Assembly: GCA_944472155.2 (NCBI GenBank)
Contig: OX235272.1
Coordinates: 104,662,020-104,726,019 of the forward strand
DNA: 64,000 nucleotides
From: Trichobilharzia szidati
Taxonomy: Eukaryota > Platyhelminthes > Trematoda > Strigeidida > Schistosomatidae
Direction of reading: 5' to 3'
A program made the position numbers and the translations under genes. Below the pieces are notes generated by a model. That model did not search any database, was not told the DNA's origin, and saw only the letters and a list, made by a program, of their open reading frames with translations. This document shows positions 1-10,420 of this stretch, one piece after another. The first letter of the stretch is position 1; every line of letters starts with the position of its first letter.

Positions 1-155
1 AGCTGAGTGGATTTAATAGATTCTGGTTTAATAATACTACTACTTTGATAAAGCCATTAGCGGCAGCATTAAATAAGGAAACGTGAGTAAGAAAACGATA
101 CTGCTTTGTTCTTCATTTATTGAGAAATAAAAAAACCTTTTAATAATGAATATCA
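1..155 (-). repeat. Solo PLE terminal block, family T
   Basis: This block matches, in reverse complement, the blocks at 6235-6403 and 45836-46034, and in the same orientation the block at 27905-28095. They share the text for 'gctttatcaaagtgttatta' and a 'gacgtttcgctatttaatgc' core. It is non-coding. In the other places it occurs it behaves as a short mobile or terminal unit. It is probably the end of a Penelope-like element because it lies next to PLE coding remnants. Confidence 0.55.
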
Positions 156-264
156 CACAAGCCCAATGTCGAAATTTTTTCAAACTGATGAAAGTGAACT
201 TGGTTTGGACACATTGAACAGAATAATTGTTTAGATAGATACCTTATAAATTCATAAGATAATT

Positions 265-348
265 CACTTCAAACAACCAATGCTCTGTGTTCAAAAGAAA
301 CAAGTCCAGCCCCTACTACTGCCCTGGCCCTCAGCAGAAACTATAAAC
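265..348 (+). pseudogene. PLE C-terminal tail remnant
   Basis: One plus-strand frame reads LCVQKK, then V-Q-P-L-L-L-P-W-P, and stops. This is the same C-terminal signature seen at the end of every better-preserved PLE ORF in the window (for example 30360-30430 minus and 62510-62571 plus). No upstream GIY-YIG or RT sequence is recognisable in the 100 bases before it, so it is a short 3' remnant. Confidence 0.6.
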
Positions 349-422
349 ACATGAATTTGTAATATTATCTTTCCTAATTCTTCTGACATTCAGCTTATTT
401 TATGTCGGTGCTATTCAGCTGT

Positions 423-1472
423 ATTATTATTGTTCCTTTGGGTTCCTAGTGGAACATAGGGCTTCAACTATACGTCTCCACTTGCTTCTGTCTTCTGATG
501 TACTTTTCACCTGCATCCATGTTAATCCATACTGTTTCAATTCCTCTTCACACGATCTCCTCCATGTCACTCTTGAACGTCACACTCGCCGCTTCGCTTT
601 CAGCTTCCACTCGAGCAATGGCCTGACGCGCGATGTCACTCAACGGCCTCCTCAGCGAGTGAGTGTCCAATCCATCTCCACTTTCTCCTGCATATTTGTT
701 GAGCGATTGGTTCTTGTTTTGTTTGTTCCCATAGTTTCTTGTTGGTTCTTGGTCTTTCCGGTGGCCATCTGATCTTCAGTATAGAGCGAAGACAGTTGTT
801 GATAAAGGTCTGCGACTGGCTGTTGGAAATATTCTTTGTGACACACTGGCCAAGTTTCTGATCCGTATAGAAGAACTGACTGACTTGACGTTTGTATTGA
901 AAATATGAATTTTGTTGTTGATGCTGAGTTGAGTGACGAAGATTTCCAGATTGGTTTCAGGTTGATGAATGTGTTTCTCGCCTTCCCGATTCTCGATTTG
1001 ACATTCTCGTCCGTTCCTCCTGTTGTTGAGACGATGCTCCCCAGATAAGTGAATGAAGTAACCTCTTTCAAATCCCTCCCGTTGATGGTGATTGGCGCTG
1101 GATGTTGCTGCTATTGTTGTTGTTGTTGGTTGATTATTTTCATAACCTCCGTCTGGTCTATGCTCACCTGGAGTCCTGTCTTCATTGGCTGCTTCTTCGA
1201 CCAGTTTGTCGGTTTTCGCTTGTAAGTCTTCGATTTTGTGTGACGTCAAACATAAATCATCCGCGAAATTCAGGTCTTCTAGATTCTTCACGTCAGTCTA
1301 GGATATCCCTGTCTTCTCGTTTCCCACTGTCTGACGCATACTCCAGTCCACCAAAATTAGGAATATCATTGGTGATAATAAGCACCCTTGTCTGACTCCT
1401 GTGTTTATTCCAAACGCCTCGCTAAGTTTTCCGTTGTGGATTACTTGGCATGTACCGTTGTCGTGCAGCTGT
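423..1472 (-). mobile_element. RTE-clade LINE copy A, 5'-truncated
   Basis: This is a minus-strand SR2-like RTE retrotransposon. It starts at its 3' end with an ATT-rich tail and the shared block 'ttgggttcctagtggaacat'. Reading minus, it covers the end of the RT palm (motif B GVRQGCLLSP, then an intact FADD catalytic box near 1255-1266), the thumb, and the conserved tail with YLGSIVSTTGG, IRIFNTNVKSV and KWRWIGHSLRR-type motifs. Several frameshifts break the frame. The copy stops abruptly inside the RT domain at about 1472, so the endonuclease and the 5' end are missing. Such 5' truncation is normal for LINE copies. It belongs to the same subfamily as copies D, E, F and J. Confidence 0.9.
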
Positions 1473-1835
1473 AATCTATCAATATTATTGATTTGATGTT
1501 ATTTAAACATTAATGTCGTTCATAACACTAATTCATTCACTATAATATATATTTAATTGCAGAGCCTGATGATGAATTTATCGAAAAGAATACTCTTTGT
1601 TCAGTATCCACTCTTTTGACAATATTAATACATAACTAGTATACGAAGATGATATTCCGGCTTCCTTTCAATCATTGAGAAGCAATTAACAGAACTCTTT
1701 ATTGGACTTACTTTAGACTTCTAACTCAAAAGAATAGTTGATCCAGTATCTCAATTCATCCGTGAGCCGAAATTCACTCAACTGAATAGTGAACTGAATA
1801 GTTTTCGAGATATTATCAGCAGCACAAATAACAAA
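1473..1835. other. AT-rich interval without recognised gene
   Basis: It lies between RTE copy A and the outer edge of the left inverted arm. Around 1565-1592 the text 'cctgatgatgaatttatcga' followed by AAAG resembles a hammerhead core, but it has poor stem II pairing. A 79-codon minus frame at 1713-1952 crosses the arm boundary and looks like chance. Confidence 0.5.
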
Positions 1836-2096
1836 AGTATCCATCAAAATTGAGAAAACTAAAACGTCAGCTACCGAATATCTCCCCCAATTAGTATAGG
1901 AAATAAATAGATTTAATTTATATTGTAACTTTTGAAAATTCTTATTCGTCAACTACTAATTTAGCAAAAAGTAGTTTTAACAATATTTGATTAAGTTAAT
2001 GGAAGACAAATACTCCCGAAGTTTCTGCAAGAGTTATTTACAAAACAAAGCGTTTTTAATACAGAAAGAACAACATTGGTTTGTGCAAAATAAAAT

Positions 2097-3560
2097 GCCA
2101 CTACTGGAGAAGGTGTGGAAAGAAGGCAAAGTACCCGACGATTGACAGAAAGGATACTTATTCCAACTACCAAAGAAAGGAGACCTAAGTCAATGCAAGA
2201 ACTGGCGCGGAATTGTGCTCCTGTCCATCCCAAGCAAAATACTAAGCCGCATCATCCTGGAGAGAATCAAACATGCCCTGGATGAAAACTTCGACTGGAA
2301 CAGGCTGGATTCAGGAGGAACAAGTCATGCATTGACCAGATCGCCACATTACGGATCATCATTGAACAAAGCTTGGGATGGCAGTCACCTCTCTATCTCA
2401 ACTTCATCGATTTTGAAAAGACCTTCGATAGTGCAGCGTCGATCGAGAGATGCTTTGGCAACTAATTCGCTACTATGGGGTGCCACCGACAATTATACAT
2501 CTCATCCAACAGCTGTACGACAATGCTGCATGCCAAGTAATCCACAACGGGAAAGTTACGGAATCCTTCGAAATGAGGACAGGAGTAAGACGAAGCTGCC
2601 TACTATCGCCAATGATTTTCCTGATTGCAGTAGATTGGATAATGCGACAAACAGCGGGCAATGAGGAAACACGCATAAAATGGATTCACACAAATTGCTT
2701 GGAGGATCTGGACTTCGCTGATGTGATATATGTCTGATTTCCCACAAACTGGAAGATATGCAAACGAAAAGCAACAAGTTGGCAGAAGAAGCATCAAAGA
2801 TAGGAAGGACTTCAGGTGAACATAGAGAAGACAGGGGTAGGTGATGAAAATACAATGCGAACAGCAGCAGCAACAACAACATCAACAGACAACAATCAGC
2901 ATAAATGGAAGGAACCTGAAAGAAACAACCTCCTTTACCTACCTGGGAAGCATCGTTTCAACTACAGGTGGACGGAACTGACGAGGATATCAAAGCAAGA
3001 ATCGGAAAAGCAAGACAAGCTTTCGCTACTCTCAAGTCTGTGTGGAGGTCAACAGCACTCAGCATCCAAAATAAGATCCGGATTTTCAAATCCAATGTGA
3101 AGTCAGTGCCACTTATTATACGGATGAGAGACTTGTCATAAAGAGCATCTCAAACAAACTACAGAACTTCATTAACAGCCAGTTGTCTTCGCTCAATACT
3201 CAAGATCAGATGGCCGGCCAGAAAAGATCAGCAACAGAGATCTCTAGGAGCGAACCAACCAGGAACCGATTGTGCTACCAATTGGCAGGAAGAAATGGAA
3301 GTGGATTGGTGGACATACTCTGAGGAAACCATCAAGTGGCATAACTAGACAAGCCATTGAGTGGAACCCGAAAGGGAAGCGGTGAGTTGGTCTTCAGTGC
3401 AAGGGTGACTTGGAGGAGGTCATGTGAAGAGGAGATGAAAGCATGTTGGCAGACTTGGAGCCAGATGAAGACTCTAGCAGAGAACCGAACGCAATTGAGA
3501 CGCACGGCTGAAGCCCTATTTTTCTCTAGGAATTAAAGGAAACAATAATAATAATAAATA
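2097..3560 (+). mobile_element. RTE-clade LINE copy B, 5'-truncated, left-arm specific
   Basis: This plus-strand SR2-like RTE copy interrupts the left arm. The right arm is uninterrupted at the same point (about 32640-32665). It begins in the region just before the RT domain. It then runs through the RT (KNWRGIVLLSIPSKILSRII near 2200-2260, the motif A region, motif B GVRRSCLLSPMIF) and the tail (IRIFKSNVKS-like, then a [17 protein letters not shown] block). It ends with 'ctctaggaattaaaggaaac' and an AAT-repeat tail. It carries several frameshifts, and the catalytic FADD box has a 2-nt insertion (2715-2735). The 3' end 'ttaattcctagaggaacata' (as read from the other strand) marks subfamily 2, shared with copies C and G. 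Confidence 0.9.
2214..2735 (+). pseudogene. Reverse transcriptase fragment of RTE copy B
   Basis: Two overlapping frames carry pieces of the RTE palm. One runs from the LLSIPSKILSRIILERIKHA block; the other holds YYGVPPTIIHLIQQLYDNA, the motif-B-like TGVRRSCLLSPMIFLIAVDW, and LEDLDFAD. The motif A block (FIDFEKTFDS) lies near 2402-2431. The frame slips at least twice, and the catalytic FADD box reads FADVIYV because of two extra bases. It is not a functional polymerase. Confidence 0.85.
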
Positions 3561-3589
3561 AACTATTAATTTAGTGTATTAGTTTGAAG

Positions 3590-3935
3590 GGATTTGATTG
3601 ATTGGTTACAGGATTTCATCATGCGCTGACATCAGCTAGAGAACCATTGGAAAACCAGCTGGAGAGTACTGGACAGCTATCTTGTCAGTCCGCTTTAGGA
3701 CTCTTCATTAGTGCGCACCTACCCCAGCCTGTTCAAACCCAGGACCTTCAGGTTACAAGGTGAGCTCGTAAACCATTAAGCCACTGGGACCCGAACAATT
3801 CAATGATCAGCCCATGGATTCTAACTTCTGTCAGTTCATGAAATAGTACGACTACTAAAGAGTTTTTTCGACGAGTATTTGTGCCCACACCCGACGTGCT
3901 GTACCCTAGTGGTCAGGACTTAAGTACATAAGAAC
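3590..3935 (-). repeat. SINE family A (Sm-alpha-like, tRNA-related, hammerhead-derived)
   Basis: Reading minus, a tRNA-like stretch has an A-box-like 'agtggcttaatggtttacga' and a degraded B box (GGTTTGAAC-like, near 3740). It is followed by a hammerhead-derived segment 'ctaatgaagagtcctaaagc' and the tail that on the plus strand starts 'ggatttcatcatgcgctgac'. The right arm has the same insertion at 32290-32625, so it predates the duplication. Confidence 0.75.
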
Positions 3936-4361
3936 AGAAAAGTTTTAAACATGCTTGCAAACTGGACATGATGTCAGTTGACAGGATTTTCCTAACTTAG
4001 TGAACAGTACTCACAAAATAACACTTAAATAGTTTTTACACACAGAAATCAAGTTTAAACAAAGTAAATGTATGCATGCATACAATGGTGAAGGAGTTAC
4101 GTAATAAAGACGAGAAATGTGTAAGATGATGAGCAATTAATAAATTAGATGACAATGTACTGAGTTCAACTCAAATCACAGAAACGAGTGACAAGCAAAA
4201 TTACACTATATCAAATATGGTAGGGGGGGTTGAGACTGAAGCCAAAGACCACGTAATCAAATGAAAGACAGAGAATAAAGACACCCAGACATCAGGTCTG
4301 GCAAGAGAAGACTGATAACTGCTTCTTTCTGAGAACACACATAAATCGGGTTTCAGGTGTT
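3936..4361 (-). pseudogene. PLE 3' end, head-to-head with the next
   Basis: On the minus strand from 4361 the frame reads LKPDLCV and then a charged tail, the typical PLE C-terminus. The rest, down to about 3940, is its 3' untranslated region and holds no other gene. Its partner at 4378 starts with the same LKPDLCV codons on the opposite strand, only about 17 bp away. Two truncated PLE ends therefore diverge from a shared centre, a palindrome of roughly 22-bp arms. Confidence 0.65.
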
Positions 4362-4377
4362 TGCTGGATATCACTTA

Positions 4378-4780
4378 GCCTGAAACCCGACTTATGTGTT
4401 AGGGTTACCAGTATTTCCTTGTCCTACCTGGCAAATAGGTATTTTCATGCTCTCTCATTTGATTACATGATGCCACAATAATCCATTCTGTATTACAGTT
4501 ATTATTGTTATTACGACTGTATACGTATATTAATGTTTTTATTTAAAAATTAACTCTCTGTGTACGTGAGTATGTTAAAATTGTTTCTGTAGATAAACTC
4601 AATAATGTCTTTAGACTGTAAGCAAGCAGATGATGAGAAGCTAACGAAATAAACAAAAGGATGGTACCATCTTGTATTCTGCACAAACCACCACTGTTTT
4701 TGTTCTTGCTTTATTCAAATTCATAAAGTTAGGGAAATAAATGTATAAAGTGTTTTTACAAGTTCCTTATATAACCCAAT
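4378..4780 (+). pseudogene. PLE 3' end with terminal block
   Basis: This is the plus-strand partner of the inverted PLE pair. It begins with LKPDLCV codons and ends in a terminal block around 4625-4760 containing 'gatgatgagaagctaacgaa' followed by ATAAAC and the palindrome 'gatggtaccatc'. Related blocks stand at 29640-29680, 32640-32690 and 8090-8130. The TGATGAG...CGAAA layout resembles hammerhead ribozymes known in Penelope-like elements, but stem II is weak, so activity is doubtful. Confidence 0.6.
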
Positions 4781-4944
4781 TATATAGTCAATGTTCTTTC
4801 GTAGTAAGGCAAAAACGTTTTATTTATTCAAAAACACTTTCCACATCCAAGGTCAAATAAACAATATTCATTTTGTCTCAGCCTTATCTTCCTCCGTCTT
4901 ATTTACTTTATTTATTTATTTATGAACTTTAGAGATTCCTAGAC

Positions 4945-5178
4945 ATGAAGTCTAATAGTGTATTGTACCATTGTCATTTACTTTTGTTTCCCGTATTTCT
5001 CCCTACTCTGTGTGGGTTAGAAATACAAAGATGGCTATACACTGAAAGGACATTGAGCCTATACGTTTGTTTAAAAACAAGGAGTGGATATCTTAAGACA
5101 GAATTAATACCCAGGAAATTATGTGGGTTTCAAAATTATCCACTATTAATTGAGTATATAAACAGTTATTGTATGTGA
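4945..5178 (+). CDS. Small conserved ORF upstream of membrane-protein gene, copy 1
   Basis: This 77-codon frame of unknown function lies about 150 bp upstream of the 154-codon ORF. The mirror copy at 29162-29377 keeps the frame despite an 18-bp in-frame deletion near the start. The predicted peptide has a hydrophobic N-terminal third (LLFPVFLPTLCGL) that could be a signal or membrane segment. It could instead be transcribed leader sequence of the downstream gene with a frame open by chance. No family is recognised. Confidence 0.3.
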   Translation: MKSNSVLYHCHLLLFPVFLPTLCGLEIQRWLYTERTLSLYVCLKTRSGYLKTELIPRKLCGFQNYPLLIEYINSYCM

Positions 5179-5329
5179 GATAATGTTTAAATAAAATGTT
5201 CTGAACTCATGCTCAAACAAGCATAACAGTTATTCAAAAGGATTGTTACATATATATATGATGAAATATACATTTTGTGTTTTATCTCCTCAAATCTCAG
5301 TGGAAGCATTTTTATAAATCTATACAAAT

Positions 5330-5794
5330 ATGATTAAATCCTCTCCAATATCGATTATTCATCTAACACTATGCATTGTAAAATGTCAAAATCAACTGTT
5401 GAACACTTCGAAGCATGATCCATTGAATTCTTCGAAAGACAATACGTCTATGATCAATGGTATCCTTATGGGTGTTGGATTTTTTATTGGTATTGTAAGT
5501 CTTCTAACCTTGATAATCAGGTGTTTTAAGCCTAGAAGTCTGCAGAACAGTAAGACAGTATTTGAAATTATCCATCCTCAACAAGATGAAGCTAAAATAT
5601 GGTCATCGAATTTCACTCTGGAGGAAATTCAAGAAAGTGTAAAATCGAATCAACTGGAAAGTGTTCATGATATGAAATATGCTACCAGTTATACTGGGAA
5701 TAATTCTGCTGTAGACGCTGATGACAGTGCTTCACTAGATAGAGAGGAACATACTTCTTATGATACTTGGCGCGACACTGCTTCTAGACATTAA
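5330..5794 (+). CDS. Putative single-pass membrane protein, inverted-arm copy 1
   Basis: This 154-residue ORF is unrelated to any retroelement frame here. The N-terminus (about residues 1-20) is hydrophobic and could be a signal peptide. A short polar stretch with N-x-S/T sites follows, then one strong membrane segment at about residues 43-65 (INGILMGVGFFIGIVSLLTL), a basic stop-transfer patch (RCFKPR), and an acidic, Ser/Tyr-rich tail to the end. The layout suggests a small type I membrane protein with a cytoplasmic tail. The start is the first ATG after an in-frame TAA in the leader; a pyrimidine-rich 'tctcctcaaatctcag' just upstream could be a splice acceptor of a 5' leader exon. An AATAAA lies near 6031. 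The mirror copy at 28547-29011 is also intact: 19 base differences, no indels, about nine silent and nine amino-acid changes. No family was recognised. Confidence 0.7.
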   Translation: MIKSSPISIIHLTLCIVKCQNQLLNTSKHDPLNSSKDNTSMINGILMGVGFFIGIVSLLTLIIRCFKPRSLQNSKTVFEIIHPQQDEAKIWSSNFTLEEIQESVKSNQLESVHDMKYATSYTGNNSAVDADDSASLDREEHTSYDTWRDTASRH

Positions 5795-5813
5795 GTGTAA
5801 AACAGAATGTAAT

Positions 5814-6041
5814 TTACGGAGTATAACAAGCGAATTTATTCTTGCACATACATGGAGTCAACATATATGATATAATGAAATGTGATTTTTTTCTGAAGGC
5901 ATGAAATGGGGCATGTCTTTGTGTGTTGTGTACAGAACAATCTGAGTTTGTTATGAGTTTTATAGTCTTATTCACACGTGACACTGTTCTTTTTTTTTGA
6001 GAAATTTCTTCGGACAAATATTGTGAAGAGTGTTTTTTCAA
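5814..6041 (-). CDS. Small convergent ORF, copy 1 (weak)
   Basis: This minus frame of about 75 codons converges on the membrane-protein ORF with a gap of about 20 bp. The mirror copy (28300-28527 plus) has an ATG start; here the same codon is TTG after a 1-bp insertion. The two peptides are nearly identical, and a 2-base loss in an A run is offset by a 2-base gain a few codons later, so the frame is kept. This may be a real exon or simply the 3' untranslated region of the neighbour with chance openness. Function unknown. Confidence 0.25.
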   Translation of the reverse strand: MKKHSSQYLSEEISQKKRTVSRVNKTIKLITNSDCSVHNTQRHAPFHAFRKKSHFIISYMLTPCMCKNKFACYTP

Positions 6042-6234
6042 TAAACGTTATAAATATTTTTCAACCGGAGATTGAATAGAAAAATATATATGTATGTTTC
6101 TAAGCACTTCTAGGAAGTCAGTTTCAAAAGTTTTATTACTGATCTGAATGCTGAAACGTTTGAAACAAAATAATACGTTCTTCTCTCTTCAACTGTTCTC
6201 TCTCAGTTTCAGGGAATACAGTAGCATATAGAAT

Positions 6235-6410
6235 TCAATCTTCATTATAATAAAGGTTTTTTGTATTTCCCAATGAATGAAAAACAAAACGATATTGTTT
6301 TTACTGACGTTTCGCTATTTAATGCTAATAGCTTTATCAAAGTATTATTAAACCGGAATTTACAAATCTCAGCATATATATAACAAAGAGTTAAGGGGTG
6401 AGAAAATAGA
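6235..6410 (+). repeat. PLE terminal block, family T, left arm
   Basis: Its right-arm counterpart is 27905-28095. It is also nearly identical to 45836-46034, where it sits as a lone insertion. It contains 'actgacgtttcgctatttaa' and 'aaaccggaatttacaaatct'. Confidence 0.6.
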
Positions 6411-6885
6411 TATATGTGTAAAACTTGGGCACTGTGGTAGTAAGTAATTCCATATTAGTTTGTTTATTAGATATATCACACAGTGAAACAGTATTATTTA
6501 CTGGATGACGTTTCGAACAAAATTTATTGTTCATAATCATATCAATTGTAATCACACGACTTCGAAACTTGAGTTTTATAGTTTTCTTTGTTCTCTCCTA
6601 CTTGTCGTATGGGTAGTAGAATTTTCCAGATATCGGGGACATGTGTTGAATCATTCCTATTACATGTATTTGTAGTGATTCGATAAACAAAGCTTCTGTT
6701 ATCAATCTCTCCCTATACCCTGTGACATTAGATTTTAAAACTGTCATCCTATCCCATCCTATTGTATGGTTGTGTGTAACTGCATGTAGTGCTATAGCTG
6801 AACTATTCTCTAGATTTCTTATCTTATTAGGGTCAACCAATCTAGATTTTGCTAGGTTTTTATGTTCAGCTAGTCTGACTGTCCC
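6411..6885 (-). mobile_element. 5'-truncated PLE insertion with 12-bp target duplication
   Basis: The insertion is present in the left arm and absent from the right. It is flanked by 'tgagaaaataga' at 6399-6410 and 6886-6897. The minus frame 6598-6840 codes the last part of the PLE protein downstream of GIY-YIG: a K-I-R-N-L-E-N-S-S-A-I-A-L-H block, then R-E-R-L-I-T-E-A-L-F-I-E-S. RT and most of GIY-YIG are missing. The rest, down to 6411, is the 3' terminal block containing 'actggatgacgtttcgaaca'. It is the same family as the elements at 51240-51575 and 54342-56090. Confidence 0.85.
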
Positions 6886-6897
6886 TGAGAAAATAGA

Positions 6898-7385
6898 CTT
6901 AGATCAAGTTAAAAGGACATATTAAAAGTCAAATAGCAATGAAGATCACTAAACCAAATAACAAAGGTACGTTTGTTATGGTATCAAAATAAAGTTTACT
7001 AACTTGATCATCATTCGTCTGTCTGGGGGCATTTTTTTCGTTGTCAAGTTGGTCAATTGGAAAAGATAACAAAATCAAGTATGGATTGTTGGATTTGATC
7101 AGTGTGTAAAATTATAAAAGTAGTGTGTGTTTGTTTACATAGTGAACTTGCTTATCACATTCGTGTTGATTTTGTCACTTCATGGGGGAGGGAGGTGTTG
7201 TAACCAGGTCAGATTCTGTTTTAGCCCATCATTCCTATTCAGGCAATTTGGATTCCACTTGATATGAAGTGCTTCTGATATTAGACGTTCTTTGTGATTT
7301 CTGAAATTTTTCTGGATTATTTCAATATTGTCAAAATCAATTTTGTGGCCTGATTCTATAGAATTCAATCTGCTTAAATCTGTGA
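6898..7385 (-). pseudogene. PLE C-terminal remnant and 3' region
   Basis: The minus frame 7180-7400 carries the end of a PLE protein: ESGHKIDFDNIE, R-N-H-K-E-R-L-I-S-E-A-L-H-I-K, N-L-T-W-L-Q-H. It is cut on its upstream side by a SINE B. The 6898-7180 stretch is its 3' untranslated region with no gene. The copy is shared with the right arm (27413-27720), and a related copy is at 33000-33225. Confidence 0.75.
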
Positions 7386-7620
7386 AGGGCGTCGGTGGCT
7401 TAACGGGGGAATGGTTGTCAACCACGCCTCACGTGGTCTGGGATTTGATGCTTCAGGCGACACTCTGCTTTACCTCACTAAGCTGTTAATGAGACTGGTA
7501 AAGAGGGGTGGTTGAGCATAAGGTCAGCAACCCACTCTACCCAATAAAAGTAAACACCACTGTTACCGAAAGTTGAAGCATGAAGCCCTTTGTTCCATGA
7601 CAACGTAAAGGAATAAGATA
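7386..7620 (+). repeat. SINE family B (tRNA-like), left arm
   Basis: The 5' part 'gcgtcggtggcttaacgggg' with a later 'tctgggatttgatgc' resembles tRNA A and B boxes. A body follows, then a 3' tail with 'gaagccctttgttccatg' before GGAATAA. It is shared with the right arm (27180-27412 minus). Confidence 0.75.
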
Positions 7621-7864
7621 AATACTGGCGATGATAATAAAAGATCTGTGTGGTGATTTGTGAAGGAGAAGGAGACCAAGAGAAACGCATCTGAAGCACA
7701 CAACTAAATTGTAACGGCATTTCTAAGGGTTCGCTCTGAAATTCAATACACAATCAGTTATACTACAGTGATGTGGGTTTAAAGTCGACTATTTATTTAA
7801 GTTTACAGATGCAAAATAGGATGCCCATGGTGAATACAAGTATAAGAATAGAACTTGTGCACTG

Positions 7865-10420
7865 TGGTAGAGTATAATTCCATCGTGGATAAAATTTGTT
7901 TTGATAAATTCTCACAGTGTTATACAGTAATATTTACTACTGATGACCACGTTTCAAGCACAATTTATTACTGCTCATCATCATATCAAGTTACTCACAC
8001 AACTTTTTAACTTCGTTTATATAATTCCATTATTTCATACAATGATTCCCTTTTATAAATTTGAACAAAGAAAGAAGAAACATTGGCGCAGAATAATCTG
8101 GATCCATTTTATTTCGTTGGTTCTCATCAGCTGCGTACAACCTGAATTTTTCAATTAAAAATAAAAAGTGTACAATTTTAATAAAAACCTTTGTCCATTA
8201 GCAAGCATAGTGTCAAAGCGTCATAGTAAAATAAGGCATTGAGATTTACAGGGTGTCTAAAGTGTCACGACATGTATATATATCTTGGTAGAGAGAAGTT
8301 TCTTGAAAAAATTAGTTAACAGTTGTGTTGTTAAGGTGGTAACAAAAGACAATCATCTATAGTTACGTAATTAGATAAGAGAAGATCAAAATTTTAAAAT
8401 TACCGTGCACATGAGGTCAGATGAGAAGTTGATGATGTAATACAGTGAGCAGAACTCAGAAGATCAACAAAAAATTATCTCTTAAGAGAGTCAAGCGAAA
8501 CATATCTAGGGGGAAGGTGGAGTGAAAAGATAAGTTAACAAAATTAACAAAATTAGAAAACAAAGAGTTACTAAGAAGTGAGTTACCAGGGTAATTGAAG
8601 TCCAACAACGGATTCTTTTTGGACACATAAGTCAGGCTTCAATCGTTTTATTGCTATAGCTTCAGCAAACCTGAGAAGACTTGAGGTACTTTGTCTGTTA
8701 ATTATTTTGAATGATTCCAGCACATCTACTCGGTGTCCTGTGTCAATCAGATGTTTGGCGATTGAAGAGCTTAAAAAATTCGGTCCCTTTAACCAGAGGC
8801 TCCTTGGTACATTTTCGCAGAATCTGACCTAGGCCCTCGTCTCTCTGTTCTTCCAATGTAACTGCTCCCACAGATACATGTGAATTGATATACACAGTTG
8901 CAGGTAACATGTGAGGGGTACTTGACTGAACCAGTGAAGAGGTTGTTCGGAATAGAGAGACTAATAACGCTGCAGGATACGTCCTAGACAGGGCTGCGTT
9001 TAATCTTTTATTTATCATTCTCATAATGTCACCGCCCTTGCAGTCGAGTTTGATGAAAATAGGCTTCTTACTGACTGTAGCAGTATCAAGCTTCTTGAGT
9101 TCATTCTTGCCATATTTGTTAATGAAACTTTGCTGGTAACCATTTTCTTTCAAGCATTTTTCAAAAATTCCATTATTTCTCATCCCTTGATTTAATTGGT
9201 AGTTATAGTTTCCATATTTCTGGTATGAGGTATGAGTCATTCAGTAACCAGGCTGTCTCCACCTAAATGTTTCACTTTTTAGTATTCTAACCCTCTCCAA
9301 ACCCATTTTGTGGTTGCGTGTTATTGCATACATGCAGTGCAATTTTTGAGCTTTTTTCTAAATTTCTCATCTTCTTGGGGTCAGTCATTCTAACCTTAGC
9401 TAAATTCTGGTGTTCTGACAGAAAATCCGACTGCCCCGATCTACTAGTCTGACCAATGTAGTTGACCTAACTCACGATCATTGCAAGGTATTTGGTAAAC
9501 AACATTATTTTGTCTAACTGTGCCAACCGATAGGATCCTTTAACCTACAGAGCTTGTCCCTGCCCGAGTACGTTCGTAGGTTTGAATGCCACCACCCTAA
9601 TTCCTGCTTTATTAAGAATCCTAAGTAGGGAGGTTCTTAGATGTCCCCTCCATCGTTGTATGGTAAAAATACTGCATATTCCTTATACTCTTTCTTATCT
9701 CTGTTGCCATTACTAGTTTCACGATTATTTTTATTTTGCTTTTGGCCTTTTTCGATCTCTCTAATGAATTTTATAGGATAGTTATTTAACACCAACGCCT
9801 CTTCTATCTGTTTTATTTCATCATTTAGGTCTTTTGATGTACTACTTAGTGATACTGCTCGGTTTGTTAGACAATCAACTAAACCCGCCTTCACAGATGG
9901 ATAACGGATGAGATGAATTAAAGTCTACACATCTATTATCAGAATGCGTTGGGTTTTTATAAACGCAAGTGTGCAGTATACCTTATTCTATTCGTTTTAT
10001 TTTACAATCTAACATCTTAGCAAATTCTCCCTGTTCATTTTTCGATTCAAATGTGAATTTTATTCCCTTTACTAGTGAGTTTATATGTGCGGAGAAGCTA
10101 GAGATATGTGTTCTGTTTTTAACACTGTGAGTGAATGTGTCATCCACATATCTCCACAATATCTGTGGAGTAGGATTAAATGTTGTGTTAAGAGCAATAT
10201 TTTCCCAGCTATCCATCCATACAGATATCTGCTACCATAATGGATATTGGTGGTCGCATTGTTACACCTTCTGTTTGTCTATATATTTTGTCCTGGAATT
10301 GATATCATTATGAGCAGTTATAAATTGTGCTCGAAACGTGGTCATGAGTAAATACTACTGTATAACACACTGTGAGACTTTATCAAATTAAATTTTATTC
10401 ATAATAGAATGGATGCTATT
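7865..10420 (-). mobile_element. Old PLE with inverted ends, split by a nested PLE (left arm)
   Basis: The minus-strand PLE predates the inverted duplication (counterpart 25485-26930). RT core: frame 9983-10216 with W-R-Y-V-D-D-T-F catalytic box and F-T-F-E-S-K. Linker: frame 9637-9894 with NRAVSLSSTSKDL and a lysine/asparagine-rich stretch, then V-F-L-P-Y-N-D-G-G. Degenerate GIY-YIG and tail: about 9640-9250, with KKMRNLEKSSKIALH. The 3' block at 7865-7990 ('gcactgtggtagag', 'cacgtttcaagcac') reappears inverted at 10300-10415. The part 8037-9165 is a later PLE inserted inside it. Stops and frameshifts make it inactive. Confidence 0.85.
8037..9165 (-). mobile_element. Nested 5'-truncated PLE with 14-bp target duplication
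   Basis: This is a left-arm-specific insertion into the older PLE. It is flanked by 'aattccattatttc' at 8023-8036 and 9166-9179; the right arm has a single copy. The minus frame 8743-9165 encodes the RT C-terminal part: NGYQQSFINKYGKNELKK, KKPIFIKLDCKGGDI, a L-N-A-A-L-S-R-T-Y-P-A-A block. The Cys-rich GIY-YIG entry follows, with the frame disturbed near 8860-8880. A second frame from about 8760 to 8583 gives DTGHRVDV, LLRFAEAIAIKRLKPDLC and V-Q-K before the stop. The 3' region ends with a TGATGAG...CGAAAT hammerhead-like block at 8100-8130. Confidence 0.88.
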
